Positions 7,647 through 16,451 of a DNA stretch of 64,000 nt are shown here, one piece after another. Source of the stretch: an uncultured bacterium (GTDB lineage Bacteria; Cyanobacteriota; Vampirovibrionia; Gastranaerophilales; Gastranaerophilaceae); assembly GCA_949292185.1 (NCBI GenBank), contig CASEYP010000031.1, positions 248,001 through 312,000 of the forward strand. The letters run 5' to 3'. Under the pieces are notes generated by a model that saw only the letters and a program-made list of their open reading frames with translations, made no database searches and was not told the origin of the DNA. The position numbers were made by a program, and so were the translations under genes. Position 1 is the stretch's first letter; each line of letters begins with the position of its first letter.

Positions 7647-10016
7647 ATGAATAATTATTTAAATATAATAAAAGAAACAGAATGTACTGGTTGTAGTGCA
7701 TGTGCTAATTCTTGTCCATTTGATGCAATAGAAATGAAAGAAGATGAGTATGGATTTTTATATCCTATTGTAGATAAGAATAAATGCAAAAGTTGTGGTA
7801 AATGTAAAAAAGCCTGCCCTATATTAAACCAAAAAAGGAATAATAATAATCTAAAAAATCCAAAATGTTATGCAATAATGGCAAATGATGAAATAAGAAT
7901 GAAAAGTTCCTCTGGTGGGATGTTTACACTTTTAGCTCAAACTATTTTAAATTCAGGTGGCTATATTTGTGGTGCAGCTTATAACAAAGATTTTTCAGTA
8001 TCTCATACTATAATAAATACTATAGATGAGCTTGAAAAACTTAAAGGTTCAAAATATCTTCAAAGTACGATTGGAGACTGCTATAAAAAAATCCAAACGC
8101 TGCTAAAAGATAACAAACAAGTACTATTTACAGGTACTCCTTGCCAAGTCGCTGGCCTAAATAATTATTTAGGGAAAATTTATGACAATTTATACACTGC
8201 AGAATTATTATGTCATGGAACTCCTTCTTATAAAATTTTTAAAAAATATTTAGATGAAAATTATAATATTTCTGATATTGAAGCTATTAATTTCAGAGAT
8301 AAAAAAAATAATTGGTGTTGCACCAAATTAACATTTTATAATAAAGACGGAACAATAATAATAAAAGATAAAAATAATGATTCATATGAAGCAGGTTTTC
8401 ACCAGGGATTATTTAATAGAAAATCCTGTGCTCCGTGTCAATTTGCAAAACTTCCACGCCAAGCAGATATTACTATTGCAGATTGGTGGGGTATTAAAGA
8501 ACTTGCACCTGAAATGGATGATAAAAAGGGTACAAGTTTAGTTCTAATAAACAACGAAAAAGGAGAACTTTTATTAAATAAAATCTCTAAACTTTCCATA
8601 TTAAAATTCAAAGAAACCCCACTTGATTATGCTAAAAAAAGTATCAATAAAACAATTTCAAAACCGATAAAAGCTCACAAAAATAGAGCCTATTTCTTTG
8701 AAAATTTCAATAAATTATCATTTTCTCAGAACGTCAACTACGCACTACAGCAAAAATATGATATTGGTATAGTCGGCTTGTACACGGGAAATAACTATGG
8801 TACATCAATTCAATATTATAATTTATACACTGTAATATCTAATCTTGGATATACCGTCTTGATGATAAGTCGCCCTCGAAACTATAAACTTGATGAAGAG
8901 CCAGAAAAATATACAATTCCAAAAAGATTTAAAGAAAATCCATATCCAAAAATTTCACTTTTAAATAAAATTTATAATAATAAATCTCAAATGAAAGAAC
9001 TGAACAACATTGTTGATAAATTTATAGTCGGTTCAGATCAATTTTTCAGAAATTCTCTTTTCAAGCAGCAAGGAGAATATATGTCGCTAGATTGGGTAAA
9101 TGATACAAAATCAAAAAACGGATATGCAATCTCTTTTGGACTTGACAAATTTGAAGGGGATGAAAAAACAAAATCGAAAATAGCTCATGATTTGCAAAAA
9201 TTTGATCATATAACAATTAGAGAAAAAAGTGGAATAAAATTATTACAAGAAGAATTTGGAGTAAAAGCAACAGAAGCAATAGATCCCTGTTTTTTAGGTA
9301 ATCACGAAAATTATGAAATCCTAATAAATAAAAGTAAATTAAAATTACCAAAAGAATATTTATTTGCATACATATTAGATGAAAATAAAGAAAAGAAAGA
9401 AATTATAAAAACAGCAGCCAAGAAATTAAATTTAAAACTCTATATAATAAATGACCCTAATAAGAAAAATAAAAACATCTATATTGAAGATTGGCTAAAG
9501 GCAATAAAAAATGCAAAATATATAATAACAGATTCCTATCATGGAGTATGTATGTCATTGATATTTGAAAAGGAATTCTTATATATTCCAAACAAAAAAA
9601 GAGGCATAACTCGTTTTGAAACTCTAAACAAAAATTTCGGAATCACTGATAGAATGTTAAATTCAAAGGATGAGCTATCTGAAAAACTAACTCAAAAAAT
9701 GGACTACAAACAAATAAACGAAAGAATAAAAATCCATAAAGAAAAATCATTACAATATTTAAAACAAATACTTGAAGATAACTCAAAACAAACAAATATA
9801 AATAATGAACCCCAAATTAACTATGAACAAATAGAAGAGGCAACTAACAAGCAACTATATATAAAAAATTCTAAATATTACATTTTATACAAATTAAAAT
9901 ATGAATACTATAGACTCCTACTGAATATATTTAAAGGTGAAAAATATAACCAAATAAAAGATCAAAAAGATAAATATAAAAAGATAATTTCAAAAATAAA
10001 AAAATATACACACTAA
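7647..10016 (+). CDS. Ferredoxin/FrhB-like domain fused to polysaccharide pyruvyltransferase
   Basis: The protein is about 789 residues from ATG 7647; an in-frame TTG at 7638 is an alternative start, and neither has a clear ribosome binding site. The N-terminus has two 4Fe-4S motifs (CTGCSACANSC and CKSCGKCKKAC). These are followed by a coenzyme F420 hydrogenase/dehydrogenase beta-subunit-like region (about residues 70-330, with TGTPCQVAGL and CAPCQFAKLPRQADITIADW). From about residue 370 a polysaccharide pyruvyltransferase domain begins (IGIVGLYTGNNYGTSIQYYN), ending near ITDSYHGVCMSLIF. About 100 lysine-rich residues follow. FrhB-like reductase plus pyruvyltransferase fusions are known in bacterial polysaccharide loci. 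A role in reductive or ketal modification of the adjacent locus's glycan is likely; true F420 use is doubtful in this lineage. Confidence 0.8.
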   Translation: MNNYLNIIKETECTGCSACANSCPFDAIEMKEDEYGFLYPIVDKNKCKSCGKCKKACPILNQKRNNNNLKNPKCYAIMANDEIRMKSSSGGMFTLLAQTILNSGGYICGAAYNKDFSVSHTIINTIDELEKLKGSKYLQSTIGDCYKKIQTLLKDNKQVLFTGTPCQVAGLNNYLGKIYDNLYTAELLCHGTPSYKIFKKYLDENYNISDIEAINFRDKKNNWCCTKLTFYNKDGTIIIKDKNNDSYEAGFHQGLFNRKSCAPCQFAKLPRQADITIADWWGIKELAPEMDDKKGTSLVLINNEKGELLLNKISKLSILKFKETPLDYAKKSINKTISKPIKAHKNRAYFFENFNKLSFSQNVNYALQQKYDIGIVGLYTGNNYGTSIQYYNLYTVISNLGYTVLMISRPRNYKLDEEPEKYTIPKRFKENPYPKISLLNKIYNNKSQMKELNNIVDKFIVGSDQFFRNSLFKQQGEYMSLDWVNDTKSKNGYAISFGLDKFEGDEKTKSKIAHDLQKFDHITIREKSGIKLLQEEFGVKATEAIDPCFLGNHENYEILINKSKLKLPKEYLFAYILDENKEKKEIIKTAAKKLNLKLYIINDPNKKNKNIYIEDWLKAIKNAKYIITDSYHGVCMSLIFEKEFLYIPNKKRGITRFETLNKNFGITDRMLNSKDELSEKLTQKMDYKQINERIKIHKEKSLQYLKQILEDNSKQTNINNEPQINYEQIEEATNKQLYIKNSKYYILYKLKYEYYRLLLNIFKGEKYNQIKDQKDKYKKIISKIKKYTH

Positions 10017-10037
10017 AAATAGAAATTTTAGTTTTTT
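10013..10037 (+). terminator. Weak intrinsic terminator
   Basis: A short AT-rich stem (CTAAAA at 10013-10018 with TTTTAG at 10026-10031) is followed by six Ts. It overlaps the stop of the pyruvyltransferase fusion gene and precedes the promoter of the alcohol dehydrogenase pair. Confidence 0.4.
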
Positions 10038-10045
10038 AAATTATG

Positions 10046-10075
10046 TTGTGCTAAGATTTAAACATCGGATACAAT
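10046..10075 (+). promoter_or_regulatory. Promoter of the alcohol dehydrogenase pair
   Basis: A -35-like TTGTGC (10046-10051) and a -10-like TACAAT (10070-10075) are 18 bp apart and lie 28 bp before the ATG of the first dehydrogenase gene, which has a GAGGAAG ribosome binding site. Confidence 0.55.
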
Positions 10076-10102
10076 TAAAATTAAACTTCGTGAGGAAGAA
10101 AG

Positions 10103-11086
10103 ATGAAAGCTGCTGAAATTGAAAATGATATATTAGTAATAAAAGAAAGAAAAGACGAAAAATTAGACGGACGCAAAGGTGCAATCGTAAAATTATTAGG
10201 TTGTGGCTTATGCGGATCGGACATAGTAAAATTAAAACAACATCTTGCAAAAAATGGGACAGTTTTAGGACACGAAATTGTTGCTCAAATTGTTGATATA
10301 GATTCTGATACAGAATTTAAAAAAGGTGACACAATTATAACTTCACACCACATTCCTTGCGGCAAATGTGAATACTGCAAAAATGGTAATGTTTCAATGT
10401 GCAGACACTTCAAAGAAACGAATATTAAACCTGGCGGATTTAGTGAATTGATTTTTGTATCAGAAGAACACTTGAAAAATGTTGCCTACCTAAAGCCGGA
10501 AAATCTTACAAACGAAGAAGCATCATTTTATGAACCATTAGCCTGCTGCATAAGAGCCGTAAAACGAGCTCAACTAAGTAAAAATTCAACAGCATTAGTA
10601 ATTGGATTAGGTTCGATCGGAATATTAATGGCACAAGCTCTTAGAGCATTTGGAATGAATGTTATTGGTTGTGATTTAATATCTTCACGTGTGGAATTTT
10701 TAAAAAGTTTGGGAATTGAAGCTTTTACAAATCCTGAAATGTGTGAAAGCATAAAGGCAGACGGAGTATTTATGACTTCAGGTTCTGATAAAGCTATTGA
10801 TACAGCTCTAAAATTTGTGCGTGATGGTGGAAAAATCTTAGTATTTTCAAGTACACCAAAGAATTTCGGATACGCAAATAATGAAATTTACTACCGTGAA
10901 TTAACAGTTCTTGGAAGTTACTCTCCATCACCTCAAGACTTAAAAGATTCTTTAGAACTTTTAAAAGCTAAAAAAGTAAAGGTTTCAAATATTTCAAAAG
11001 ACTATCCGCTTGATAGCATTCAAAAAGCAATCAACGATACTCTTGATAATAAAATTTTAAAAGCATATATAAAAGCAACGGACTAG
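10103..11086 (+). CDS. Zinc-dependent medium-chain alcohol dehydrogenase
   Basis: This 327-residue medium-chain dehydrogenase has the catalytic-zinc motif GCGLCGSD, a GHE element (VLGHEIV), and the structural-zinc lobe C-G-K-C-x2-C-x7-C (CGKCEYCKNGNVSMC). The NAD(P)-binding Rossmann motif reads VIGLGSIG. It would oxidise an alcohol or polyol, or reduce the carbonyl, in the cytoplasm; the closest subfamilies by eye are sorbitol and threonine dehydrogenases. It is somewhat short for the family (usually about 340-350). A second dehydrogenase of the same superfamily starts 6 bp after its stop, so the two are translationally linked. Substrate is not predictable. Confidence 0.85.
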   Translation: MKAAEIENDILVIKERKDEKLDGRKGAIVKLLGCGLCGSDIVKLKQHLAKNGTVLGHEIVAQIVDIDSDTEFKKGDTIITSHHIPCGKCEYCKNGNVSMCRHFKETNIKPGGFSELIFVSEEHLKNVAYLKPENLTNEEASFYEPLACCIRAVKRAQLSKNSTALVIGLGSIGILMAQALRAFGMNVIGCDLISSRVEFLKSLGIEAFTNPEMCESIKADGVFMTSGSDKAIDTALKFVRDGGKILVFSSTPKNFGYANNEIYYRELTVLGSYSPSPQDLKDSLELLKAKKVKVSNISKDYPLDSIQKAINDTLDNKILKAYIKATD

Positions 11087-11092
11087 ACTAAA

Positions 11093-12133
11093 ATGAAAGC
11101 AATACAATATTACGGACCAAAAGATATAAGACTTGAAAACATAATGGCAAAACCACCTGAAGAAGGCGAAGTTATGGTAAAAGTTATGGCAGCTTTAACC
11201 TGCGGAACTGATGTAAAAACATTTCGCAGAGGTCACCCTGTACTTATAAAAGAAGTGCCGTCAGGATTTGGTCATGAATTTTCCGGAATAATTGAAAAAA
11301 TAGGTAAAAACGTAGAAGGCTTCAAAGTTGGAGACCGTGTTGTTGCCGCAAATTCAGCACCTTGCGGAGAATGTTTTTATTGCAAAAAAGGAGAATACAA
11401 TCTCTGCGAAAATTTAAACTTATTAAATGGAGCTTACGCACAATATATAACAGTTCCTGCAAGAATTGTTAAGAAAAATATGCTAATTTTACCTCCATAT
11501 TTAAGTTTTGAAAAAGCCGCATTTTGTGAACCTTTAGCAAATGTTGTTCACGGTGCAGAAAGAACAGGAATAAAACCTGGTGATAGCGTTGGAATTATTG
11601 GAATTGGACCAATTGGTCTAATGTTTGCAAGGATTGCTAAACTTATGGGTGCAAGAGTAATTGTTGCAGGAAGAAATCCAATAAAATTAAAAGCAGCAGA
11701 AGAGTTTGCTCACGCTGATGAAATTATTGATTTAAAGAAATACCCAACACCTGTGAAAATATTTAAAGAATTTTCTGATGAAAATAAAGGGCTTGATGTT
11801 GCTATAGAATGCGTAGGATTACCTGAAATTTGGGAACAAATATTTGACTGCGTAAGACCTGGTGGTACAGTACACTTTTTTGGAGGTTGCAAATCAGGTT
11901 CTAAAGTGACATTTGATACGACAAAAATGCACTATGGTGATATAAAAATGATGAGTGTATTTCACCATACCCCAAAATATTTTAGAAAAGCTTTGGAATA
12001 TATAGCATCAGGTGAAATTGAAGTCGAAAAATTAATAACTGATACCCTTCCTCTTGAAAAAGTTGAATATGCTATGGAACAACATATTGCAGGTAAAGCT
12101 ATTAAATTTCTAATTCAACCGTGGCAGGAATAA
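11093..12133 (+). CDS. Zinc-dependent medium-chain alcohol/sugar dehydrogenase
   Basis: This 346-residue second member of the tandem pair has the motifs CGTDVKTFRRGHP, GFGHEFSG, structural zinc C-G-E-C-x2-C-x7-C (CGECFYCKKGEYNLC) and Rossmann GIIGIGPIG. It diverges clearly from its neighbour, so this is not a recent duplication. The arrangement suggests either two successive redox steps on one polyol or sugar, or a pair that interconverts two substrates with shared cofactor. The next gene is convergent and begins only 11 bp away on the other strand, with no obvious terminator in between. Confidence 0.85.
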   Translation: MKAIQYYGPKDIRLENIMAKPPEEGEVMVKVMAALTCGTDVKTFRRGHPVLIKEVPSGFGHEFSGIIEKIGKNVEGFKVGDRVVAANSAPCGECFYCKKGEYNLCENLNLLNGAYAQYITVPARIVKKNMLILPPYLSFEKAAFCEPLANVVHGAERTGIKPGDSVGIIGIGPIGLMFARIAKLMGARVIVAGRNPIKLKAAEEFAHADEIIDLKKYPTPVKIFKEFSDENKGLDVAIECVGLPEIWEQIFDCVRPGGTVHFFGGCKSGSKVTFDTTKMHYGDIKMMSVFHHTPKYFRKALEYIASGEIEVEKLITDTLPLEKVEYAMEQHIAGKAIKFLIQPWQE

Positions 12134-12144
12134 GTCGCCTATAA

Positions 12145-12513
12145 TTAAAGATAATATACATTATGGTCATCTTCTGTATAAAATTGTTCATAATTGTTTG
12201 ACTCCTTAATAACTTGAGAATCATTGATTCCATCATCGTACCAATTAGCCACAGTTTTATTCCCAATAGCTCGAATTTCTCCATCTGCAAAATAATCAAC
12301 AACTTTTCCGCCAATAGAATGGATTTCTCCATTAGAATTATATTTGACTTCCTTGCCTCCTATTGATTGAATATTTCCATCTTGAGAATAGGCAATAATC
12401 TTATCATCCACAGCATAAACTTGCCCATCAGACCAGCAATGTATTTCAGGTTCAATTATTGGTACATTTTCAGAACTGTAAGAACATAATAAACTAAGTT
12501 TCTTTTTATCCAT
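12145..12513 (-). CDS. Hypothetical protein with 16-residue glycine-hairpin repeats
   Basis: This protein is 122 residues from ATG 12513, which has a GAGG site 10 bp upstream; an in-frame TTG lies two codons earlier. Residues about 30-95 contain four tandem units of exactly 16 residues with consensus (D/N)-G-x-I-x-x-I-G-G-K-x-V-x-Y-x-x, for example NGEIHSIGGKVVDYFA. This spacing suggests a beta-hairpin ladder of the MORN/WG type. There is no signal peptide or membrane segment. The acidic C-terminus ends in tyrosines (DHNVYYL). I do not recognise the family. It stands alone between unrelated genes, which gives no functional clue. Confidence 0.7.
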   Translation of the reverse strand: MDKKKLSLLCSYSSENVPIIEPEIHCWSDGQVYAVDDKIIAYSQDGNIQSIGGKEVKYNSNGEIHSIGGKVVDYFADGEIRAIGNKTVANWYDDGINDSQVIKESNNYEQFYTEDDHNVYYL

Positions 12514-12519
12514 AATCAA

Positions 12520-12705
12520 TCATCCTCGCAAAATTTTAACGATTAAATTTTAAAAATGTTCATTTTATTTTACTAAAAATTTTATTTTGATATATTTCTT
12601 ATAAAAAGGTTAAAAGCTGTAAATATTCAAGTAATAAAAGGTCATCCCCTCTTGTAAAAAAATTTTGTGTGTACGATAATATTCGTGTTACTAAAAGGAT
12701 ATGCC
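12520..12705. other. Divergent AT-rich intergenic region
   Basis: This short region separates the 16-residue repeat gene on the minus strand from the radical SAM gene on the plus strand. I see no convincing promoter pair or RNA structure, only AT-rich sequence and, at its right end, the AAAGGAT ribosome binding site of the radical SAM gene. Confidence 0.4.
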
Positions 12706-13320
12706 ATGTCAAACACTTTAGTTTATTCATTAGAAGGAAAAACTTATATCAACTTAACTAACAGATGCACAAACAACTGTATATTTTGTCTAAGACAAGA
12801 TAAAAATGATGTTTGTGGACAAGATATGTGGTTAGATAGTGAAGATTTTTCAGCTAATGATGTTATTGAACAATTAAAAAATTTTGATATTTCAAATGAA
12901 ATTGTATTCTGTGGATATGGCGAACCTCTTTTAAAATTAGATATTTTAAAAGAAGTTGCAAAATATATTAAACAAAATTATCCAAATACAAAATTAAGAA
13001 TTAACACAAACGGACACGCAAATTTTGTATATAAAAGAAATATTGTTCCTGAATTAAAAGGACTAATAGATAAAATATCCGTAAGTTTAAATGCTTCTTC
13101 ATCAGAAGAATATAATGAATATTCTCAACCAAAATTTGAAAATGCTTATGATGAAGTTAAGAAATTCATAAAATACTGTACAGATTGTGGTATTCCAACT
13201 GATGCATCAGTAGTAGACGGATATAAAGGAAAAAGACTTGATATAGAAAAATGCAAACAAATAGCAAATGAACTCGGTGCAAAATTACGAGTACGAGAAT
13301 GGATTGTAAATGGTTACTAA
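12706..13320 (+). CDS. Radical SAM protein (TatD-associated type)
   Basis: This is a 204-residue minimal radical SAM protein. I place the start at ATG 12706, which has AAAGGAT 6 bp upstream, rather than at an earlier non-ATG codon. The cluster motif is C-x3-C-x2-C (RCTNNCIFCLR), followed by CGYGEPLLK, the GGE-like SAM-binding element, and RINTNGHAN. The sequence matches the short radical SAM proteins often encoded beside TatD nucleases; no TatD gene is next to it here. It lacks an obvious auxiliary cluster domain. The F-motif hypothetical gene follows after 19 bp and is probably in the same transcript. The substrate is unknown. Confidence 0.8.
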   Translation: MSNTLVYSLEGKTYINLTNRCTNNCIFCLRQDKNDVCGQDMWLDSEDFSANDVIEQLKNFDISNEIVFCGYGEPLLKLDILKEVAKYIKQNYPNTKLRINTNGHANFVYKRNIVPELKGLIDKISVSLNASSSEEYNEYSQPKFENAYDEVKKFIKYCTDCGIPTDASVVDGYKGKRLDIEKCKQIANELGAKLRVREWIVNGY

Positions 13321-13339
13321 AAAGTTTAAGGAGTAAATA

Positions 13340-13780
13340 ATGCAAATTCCATCAATCTCAAACACACAACCGAAAAATCAAACATTTCAAGGAAATATAA
13401 ATATTGTTAATGATTTAAGTTATCTTCCTTGCAAATATGTAAGAAAAGCCTATGATTCAATGGCTAAAATGATAGAAGATAAACCATTTGATTTATTTAT
13501 AAAACAAGATCATAAAAATAAAACACTAAATTTCATTGCTAAAAAACCAGAAGACCTGGGAAAAATCAAAAAACCATTTGTTAAAAATATAATACAGAAT
13601 GCCCCAAACTTGGACAATGGACAATATACAGAAGACTTATACAAAACTGTAGCCAAAGAAACAATTGATACTTATAATACAATGTATCCGACATATACAA
13701 AAGGTGAAAAAATAAAAAGATTTTTCAATAAACTTGCAAATGAAATAGTAGAAGCATTTCAAGATAAAGATGAAATATAA
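13340..13780 (+). CDS. Small F-x-G motif protein of unknown function
   Basis: This 146-residue protein has no family I can name. Its N-terminus (MQIPSISNTQPKNQTFQGN) has a low-complexity polar lead followed by the motif T-F-Q-G. The rest is basic and probably alpha/beta. The segment KPFDLFIKQDHKNKTLNFIA resembles KHFNIEYLPAKNSFKVIP in the protein at 59795-60373 and KHFDIKYSQDDVILLKP at 60530-61069, so I take these as three distant paralogues. No classical signal peptide is present. An AAGGAG ribosome binding site precedes the ATG. It lies between the radical SAM gene (19 bp upstream) and the acyl-CoA synthetase gene (30 bp downstream). Confidence 0.75.
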   Translation: MQIPSISNTQPKNQTFQGNINIVNDLSYLPCKYVRKAYDSMAKMIEDKPFDLFIKQDHKNKTLNFIAKKPEDLGKIKKPFVKNIIQNAPNLDNGQYTEDLYKTVAKETIDTYNTMYPTYTKGEKIKRFFNKLANEIVEAFQDKDEI

Positions 13781-13810
13781 TCATGTAAACTAAAGAAGAA
13801 AGGACAAAAC

Positions 13811-15973
13811 ATGAACATTCTAGACAAAATTATGAAACCGAAATCCATTGCGGTAATAGGTGCTTCAACAAAAGAGCATACTATCGGTTCAGATATCATG
13901 AAAAGATTAGAAGAGTACAAATTTAACGGAAAAATTTATCCTGTAAACCCAAAAGGTGGAGTAATCCAAGGTTTACAAGCATACACTTCAGTTTTAGAAG
14001 TTCCTGGTGAAGTTGATCTTGCAATTATTGTAGTTAATGCAAAATTCGTATTATCAACAATAGATCAATGCCACGAAAAAGGAATTAAAGGTATTTGTAT
14101 AATCACAGCTGGTTTCAAAGAAACTGGTCATGACGGTGCAGAATTAGAAAAACAACTTGTAGAAAAAATCAAAGAATATGGTATGAGATGTGTAGGTCCA
14201 AACTGCTTAGGTGTTGTAAATACTCACCCAGATATCAGAATGGACGGATGCTTCGCTGAAAGTTTACCAGAAAGAGGAAACATTGGTTTCGTATCTCAAT
14301 CAGGTGCTTTAGGTGGCGGTATTTTGAATATCTTAAAAGACCTTAACTTAGGTTTTGCACAATTCATTTCAATCGGTAACCAAGCTGATGTTAATGCTGA
14401 AACAGCTTTAGAATATTGGGAAAATGATGAAGATGTAGAACAAATTTTGTTATACATGGAATCAATTCAAAACCCAGCTAACTTCAGAAAATTAGCTACA
14501 AAAATTTCTAAGAAAAAACCAATCTTAGCTCTAAAAGCAGGTAGATCAGCAGCAGGAGCTTCAGCAGCTTCATCACACACAGGTTCATTAGCTGGTGCAG
14601 ATAAAGCAGCTAACGCACTATTAGCTCAATCTGGTGTTATCAGAGAATATTCATTGAAAAACTTATTTGCAACAGCAAAAGTATTTGCTAACTGCCCAAT
14701 TCCAAATGGCAACAGAGTAGCAATTATCACAAACTCAGGTGGTCCTGGAATTATGGCAACAGATGCAGTTTGTGAATATGGTATGCAAATGGCTAAAATT
14801 ACAGATGAAACAAAAGAAAAATTAAGAAGTTTCTTACCATCAGCAGCATCTGTTAAAAACCCAATCGATATGATCGCTTCAGCTCCTATCGAACACTACA
14901 AAGAAACATTAAAAACAGTTATCAAAGATCCTAACGTTGATATGATTATTACAATCTACTTACCATTCTTAGGATTAAAAGATATCGATGTTGCAAAAGC
15001 ATTAATGGAAATTAAAGCTGAACATCCTGAAAAACCAATTATCGGTGTATTCATGACTAAGAGCGAATTCTTCTCTAAATTGTCAGATATGGATGTTAAT
15101 ATGCCATTCTTTATGTATGCAGAAGAAGCAGCAGATGGTTTGAACAGATTAAATCAACAAAGATTATGGATGGAAAGACCAGAAGGCAAAATCCCTGTAT
15201 TCGATGTTGATAGAGAAAAAGCAAAACAAATTATCAAACAATCATTATCAGAAGGTCGTGCTCAATTAACAACACGTGAATCAATCGATGTATTAGATGC
15301 TTACGGAATCAGAGTTTGCAAATCAGGATTTGCAACAACTGAAGATGAAGCTGTTGAAATTGCAAATTCAATTGGTTACCCTGTAGTTATGAAAATGACT
15401 TCAAAAACAACATCTCACAAAACAGATGTTGGCGGTGTAAGAGTTAATATTCAATCAGAAGAACAATTAAGAGCTGAATATCAAGACTTAATCGCTAAGT
15501 TAACAGAAAAAGGCTTAATTGATGGTTTGGAAGGTGTAATCATTCAAGAAATGGTTAAAGGTAACCGTGAAATGGTTTGCGGTATTGCAACAGACCCTCA
15601 ATATGGTCCAATGATGATGTTTGGTTTAGGCGGCGTATTTATTGAAGTTATGAAAGACGTAACATTCAGAATTGCACCTTTAACAGATGTTGATGCTATG
15701 GAAATGATTAAATCAGTAAAAGCATACAAATTATTAGAAGGTGCTAGAGGTACAAAACCAGCTCAAATGGAACAAATCCAAGAAACTCTATTGAGATTAT
15801 CTCAATTAGTTCATGATTTCAGCTTCATTGATGAGTTAGATATTAACCCATTATTGATTTCTGAAAAAACTGGTGAAGGAATTGCAGTAGATGGACGTAT
15901 CAAAGTTCGTATGGAAGAAGCTCAACAAGCTTTAGGTTGCGAATGCGGTTCTTGCTGCGGTTGCTGCCACTAA
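13811..15973 (+). CDS. ADP-forming acetyl/acyl-CoA synthetase, fused alpha-beta
   Basis: This enzyme converts acetyl-CoA (or another acyl-CoA), ADP and phosphate to the free acid, CoA and ATP, so it conserves energy during fermentation. In 720 residues it holds the CoA-binding domain (KSIAVIGASTKEHTIGSDIM, residues 11-30), the succinyl-CoA-ligase-like domains with phosphohistidine loop S254-S-H256-T-G-S-L-A-G, and from about residue 490 the ATP-grasp beta domain (GYPVVMKMTSKTTSHKTDVGG). The last residues form an unusual cysteine cluster (CECGSCCGCCH) that I do not know from other members. It has an AGAAAGGA site upstream and ends at a strong terminator. Substrate range (acetate, propionate, branched acids) cannot be read here. 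Confidence 0.92.
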   Translation: MNILDKIMKPKSIAVIGASTKEHTIGSDIMKRLEEYKFNGKIYPVNPKGGVIQGLQAYTSVLEVPGEVDLAIIVVNAKFVLSTIDQCHEKGIKGICIITAGFKETGHDGAELEKQLVEKIKEYGMRCVGPNCLGVVNTHPDIRMDGCFAESLPERGNIGFVSQSGALGGGILNILKDLNLGFAQFISIGNQADVNAETALEYWENDEDVEQILLYMESIQNPANFRKLATKISKKKPILALKAGRSAAGASAASSHTGSLAGADKAANALLAQSGVIREYSLKNLFATAKVFANCPIPNGNRVAIITNSGGPGIMATDAVCEYGMQMAKITDETKEKLRSFLPSAASVKNPIDMIASAPIEHYKETLKTVIKDPNVDMIITIYLPFLGLKDIDVAKALMEIKAEHPEKPIIGVFMTKSEFFSKLSDMDVNMPFFMYAEEAADGLNRLNQQRLWMERPEGKIPVFDVDREKAKQIIKQSLSEGRAQLTTRESIDVLDAYGIRVCKSGFATTEDEAVEIANSIGYPVVMKMTSKTTSHKTDVGGVRVNIQSEEQLRAEYQDLIAKLTEKGLIDGLEGVIIQEMVKGNREMVCGIATDPQYGPMMMFGLGGVFIEVMKDVTFRIAPLTDVDAMEMIKSVKAYKLLEGARGTKPAQMEQIQETLLRLSQLVHDFSFIDELDINPLLISEKTGEGIAVDGRIKVRMEEAQQALGCECGSCCGCCH

Positions 15974-15995
15974 TTATATCGTATGTAATAAAAGT

Positions 15996-16031
15996 AATCC
16001 GGTCTGAATAAATATTCAGACCGGATTTTAC
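15996..16031 (+). terminator. Intrinsic terminator after the acyl-CoA synthetase gene
   Basis: A perfect 15-bp inverted repeat (15996-16010 with 16013-16027, core AATCCGGTCTGAA) is followed by a short TTTT run, 22 bp after the stop codon. Confidence 0.85.
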
Positions 16032-16062
16032 CCCAAGTAATAAAAGAAAGTGAAACCCCATC

Positions 16063-16368
16063 ATGTCAAAAATTAATAGAATTATAAATTCAGCCATAGG
16101 CGCTACAATGGATAGACATATTATCAATAAAGCCGCAAAAGGTAAATTATCTAAAGATAATATTTCTTATAGTCGTATTTTAATTGATATTTCTGGTCCT
16201 AAAGCAAACAATCTAAAAGACTCATTTGTTAGATGGAAAAAAGCTTACGATTCCAATGTTGAAAGAAATAAATTAATTGAAGATCTTAATGCTCCATTCC
16301 AACACGATTCAAAAACAGTTAAATTGATTAAAAATATAGTGAAAAATATAAAAACAAGATTAGGATAA
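16063..16368 (+). CDS. Small basic hypothetical protein
   Basis: This 101-residue lysine/arginine-rich, largely helical protein begins MSKINRIINSAIGATMDRH and has no signal peptide, cysteines or recognisable domain. The ribosome binding site is weak (AAAGAAAGTG about 12 bp upstream). The gene sits between two strong hairpin terminators, so it is probably its own transcription unit, which supports it being real. Its style resembles other short helical orphans in this window, at 16452-16667 and 31074-31460. Confidence 0.6.
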   Translation: MSKINRIINSAIGATMDRHIINKAAKGKLSKDNISYSRILIDISGPKANNLKDSFVRWKKAYDSNVERNKLIEDLNAPFQHDSKTVKLIKNIVKNIKTRLG

Positions 16369-16374
16369 TTAAAC

Positions 16375-16408
16375 AAAAATAGCTATTGTGAAAACAATAG
16401 CTATTTTT
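16375..16408. terminator. Bidirectional terminator with GAAA tetraloop
   Basis: A perfect 15-bp stem (16375-16389 with 16394-16408, core ATAGCTATTGT) is closed by a GAAA loop. It starts with As and ends with Ts, so it can serve the convergent genes on both sides. Confidence 0.9.
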
Positions 16409-16451
16409 ATACATAAATATTTTAAAAATTGACAAAATAATATAAATTTAA

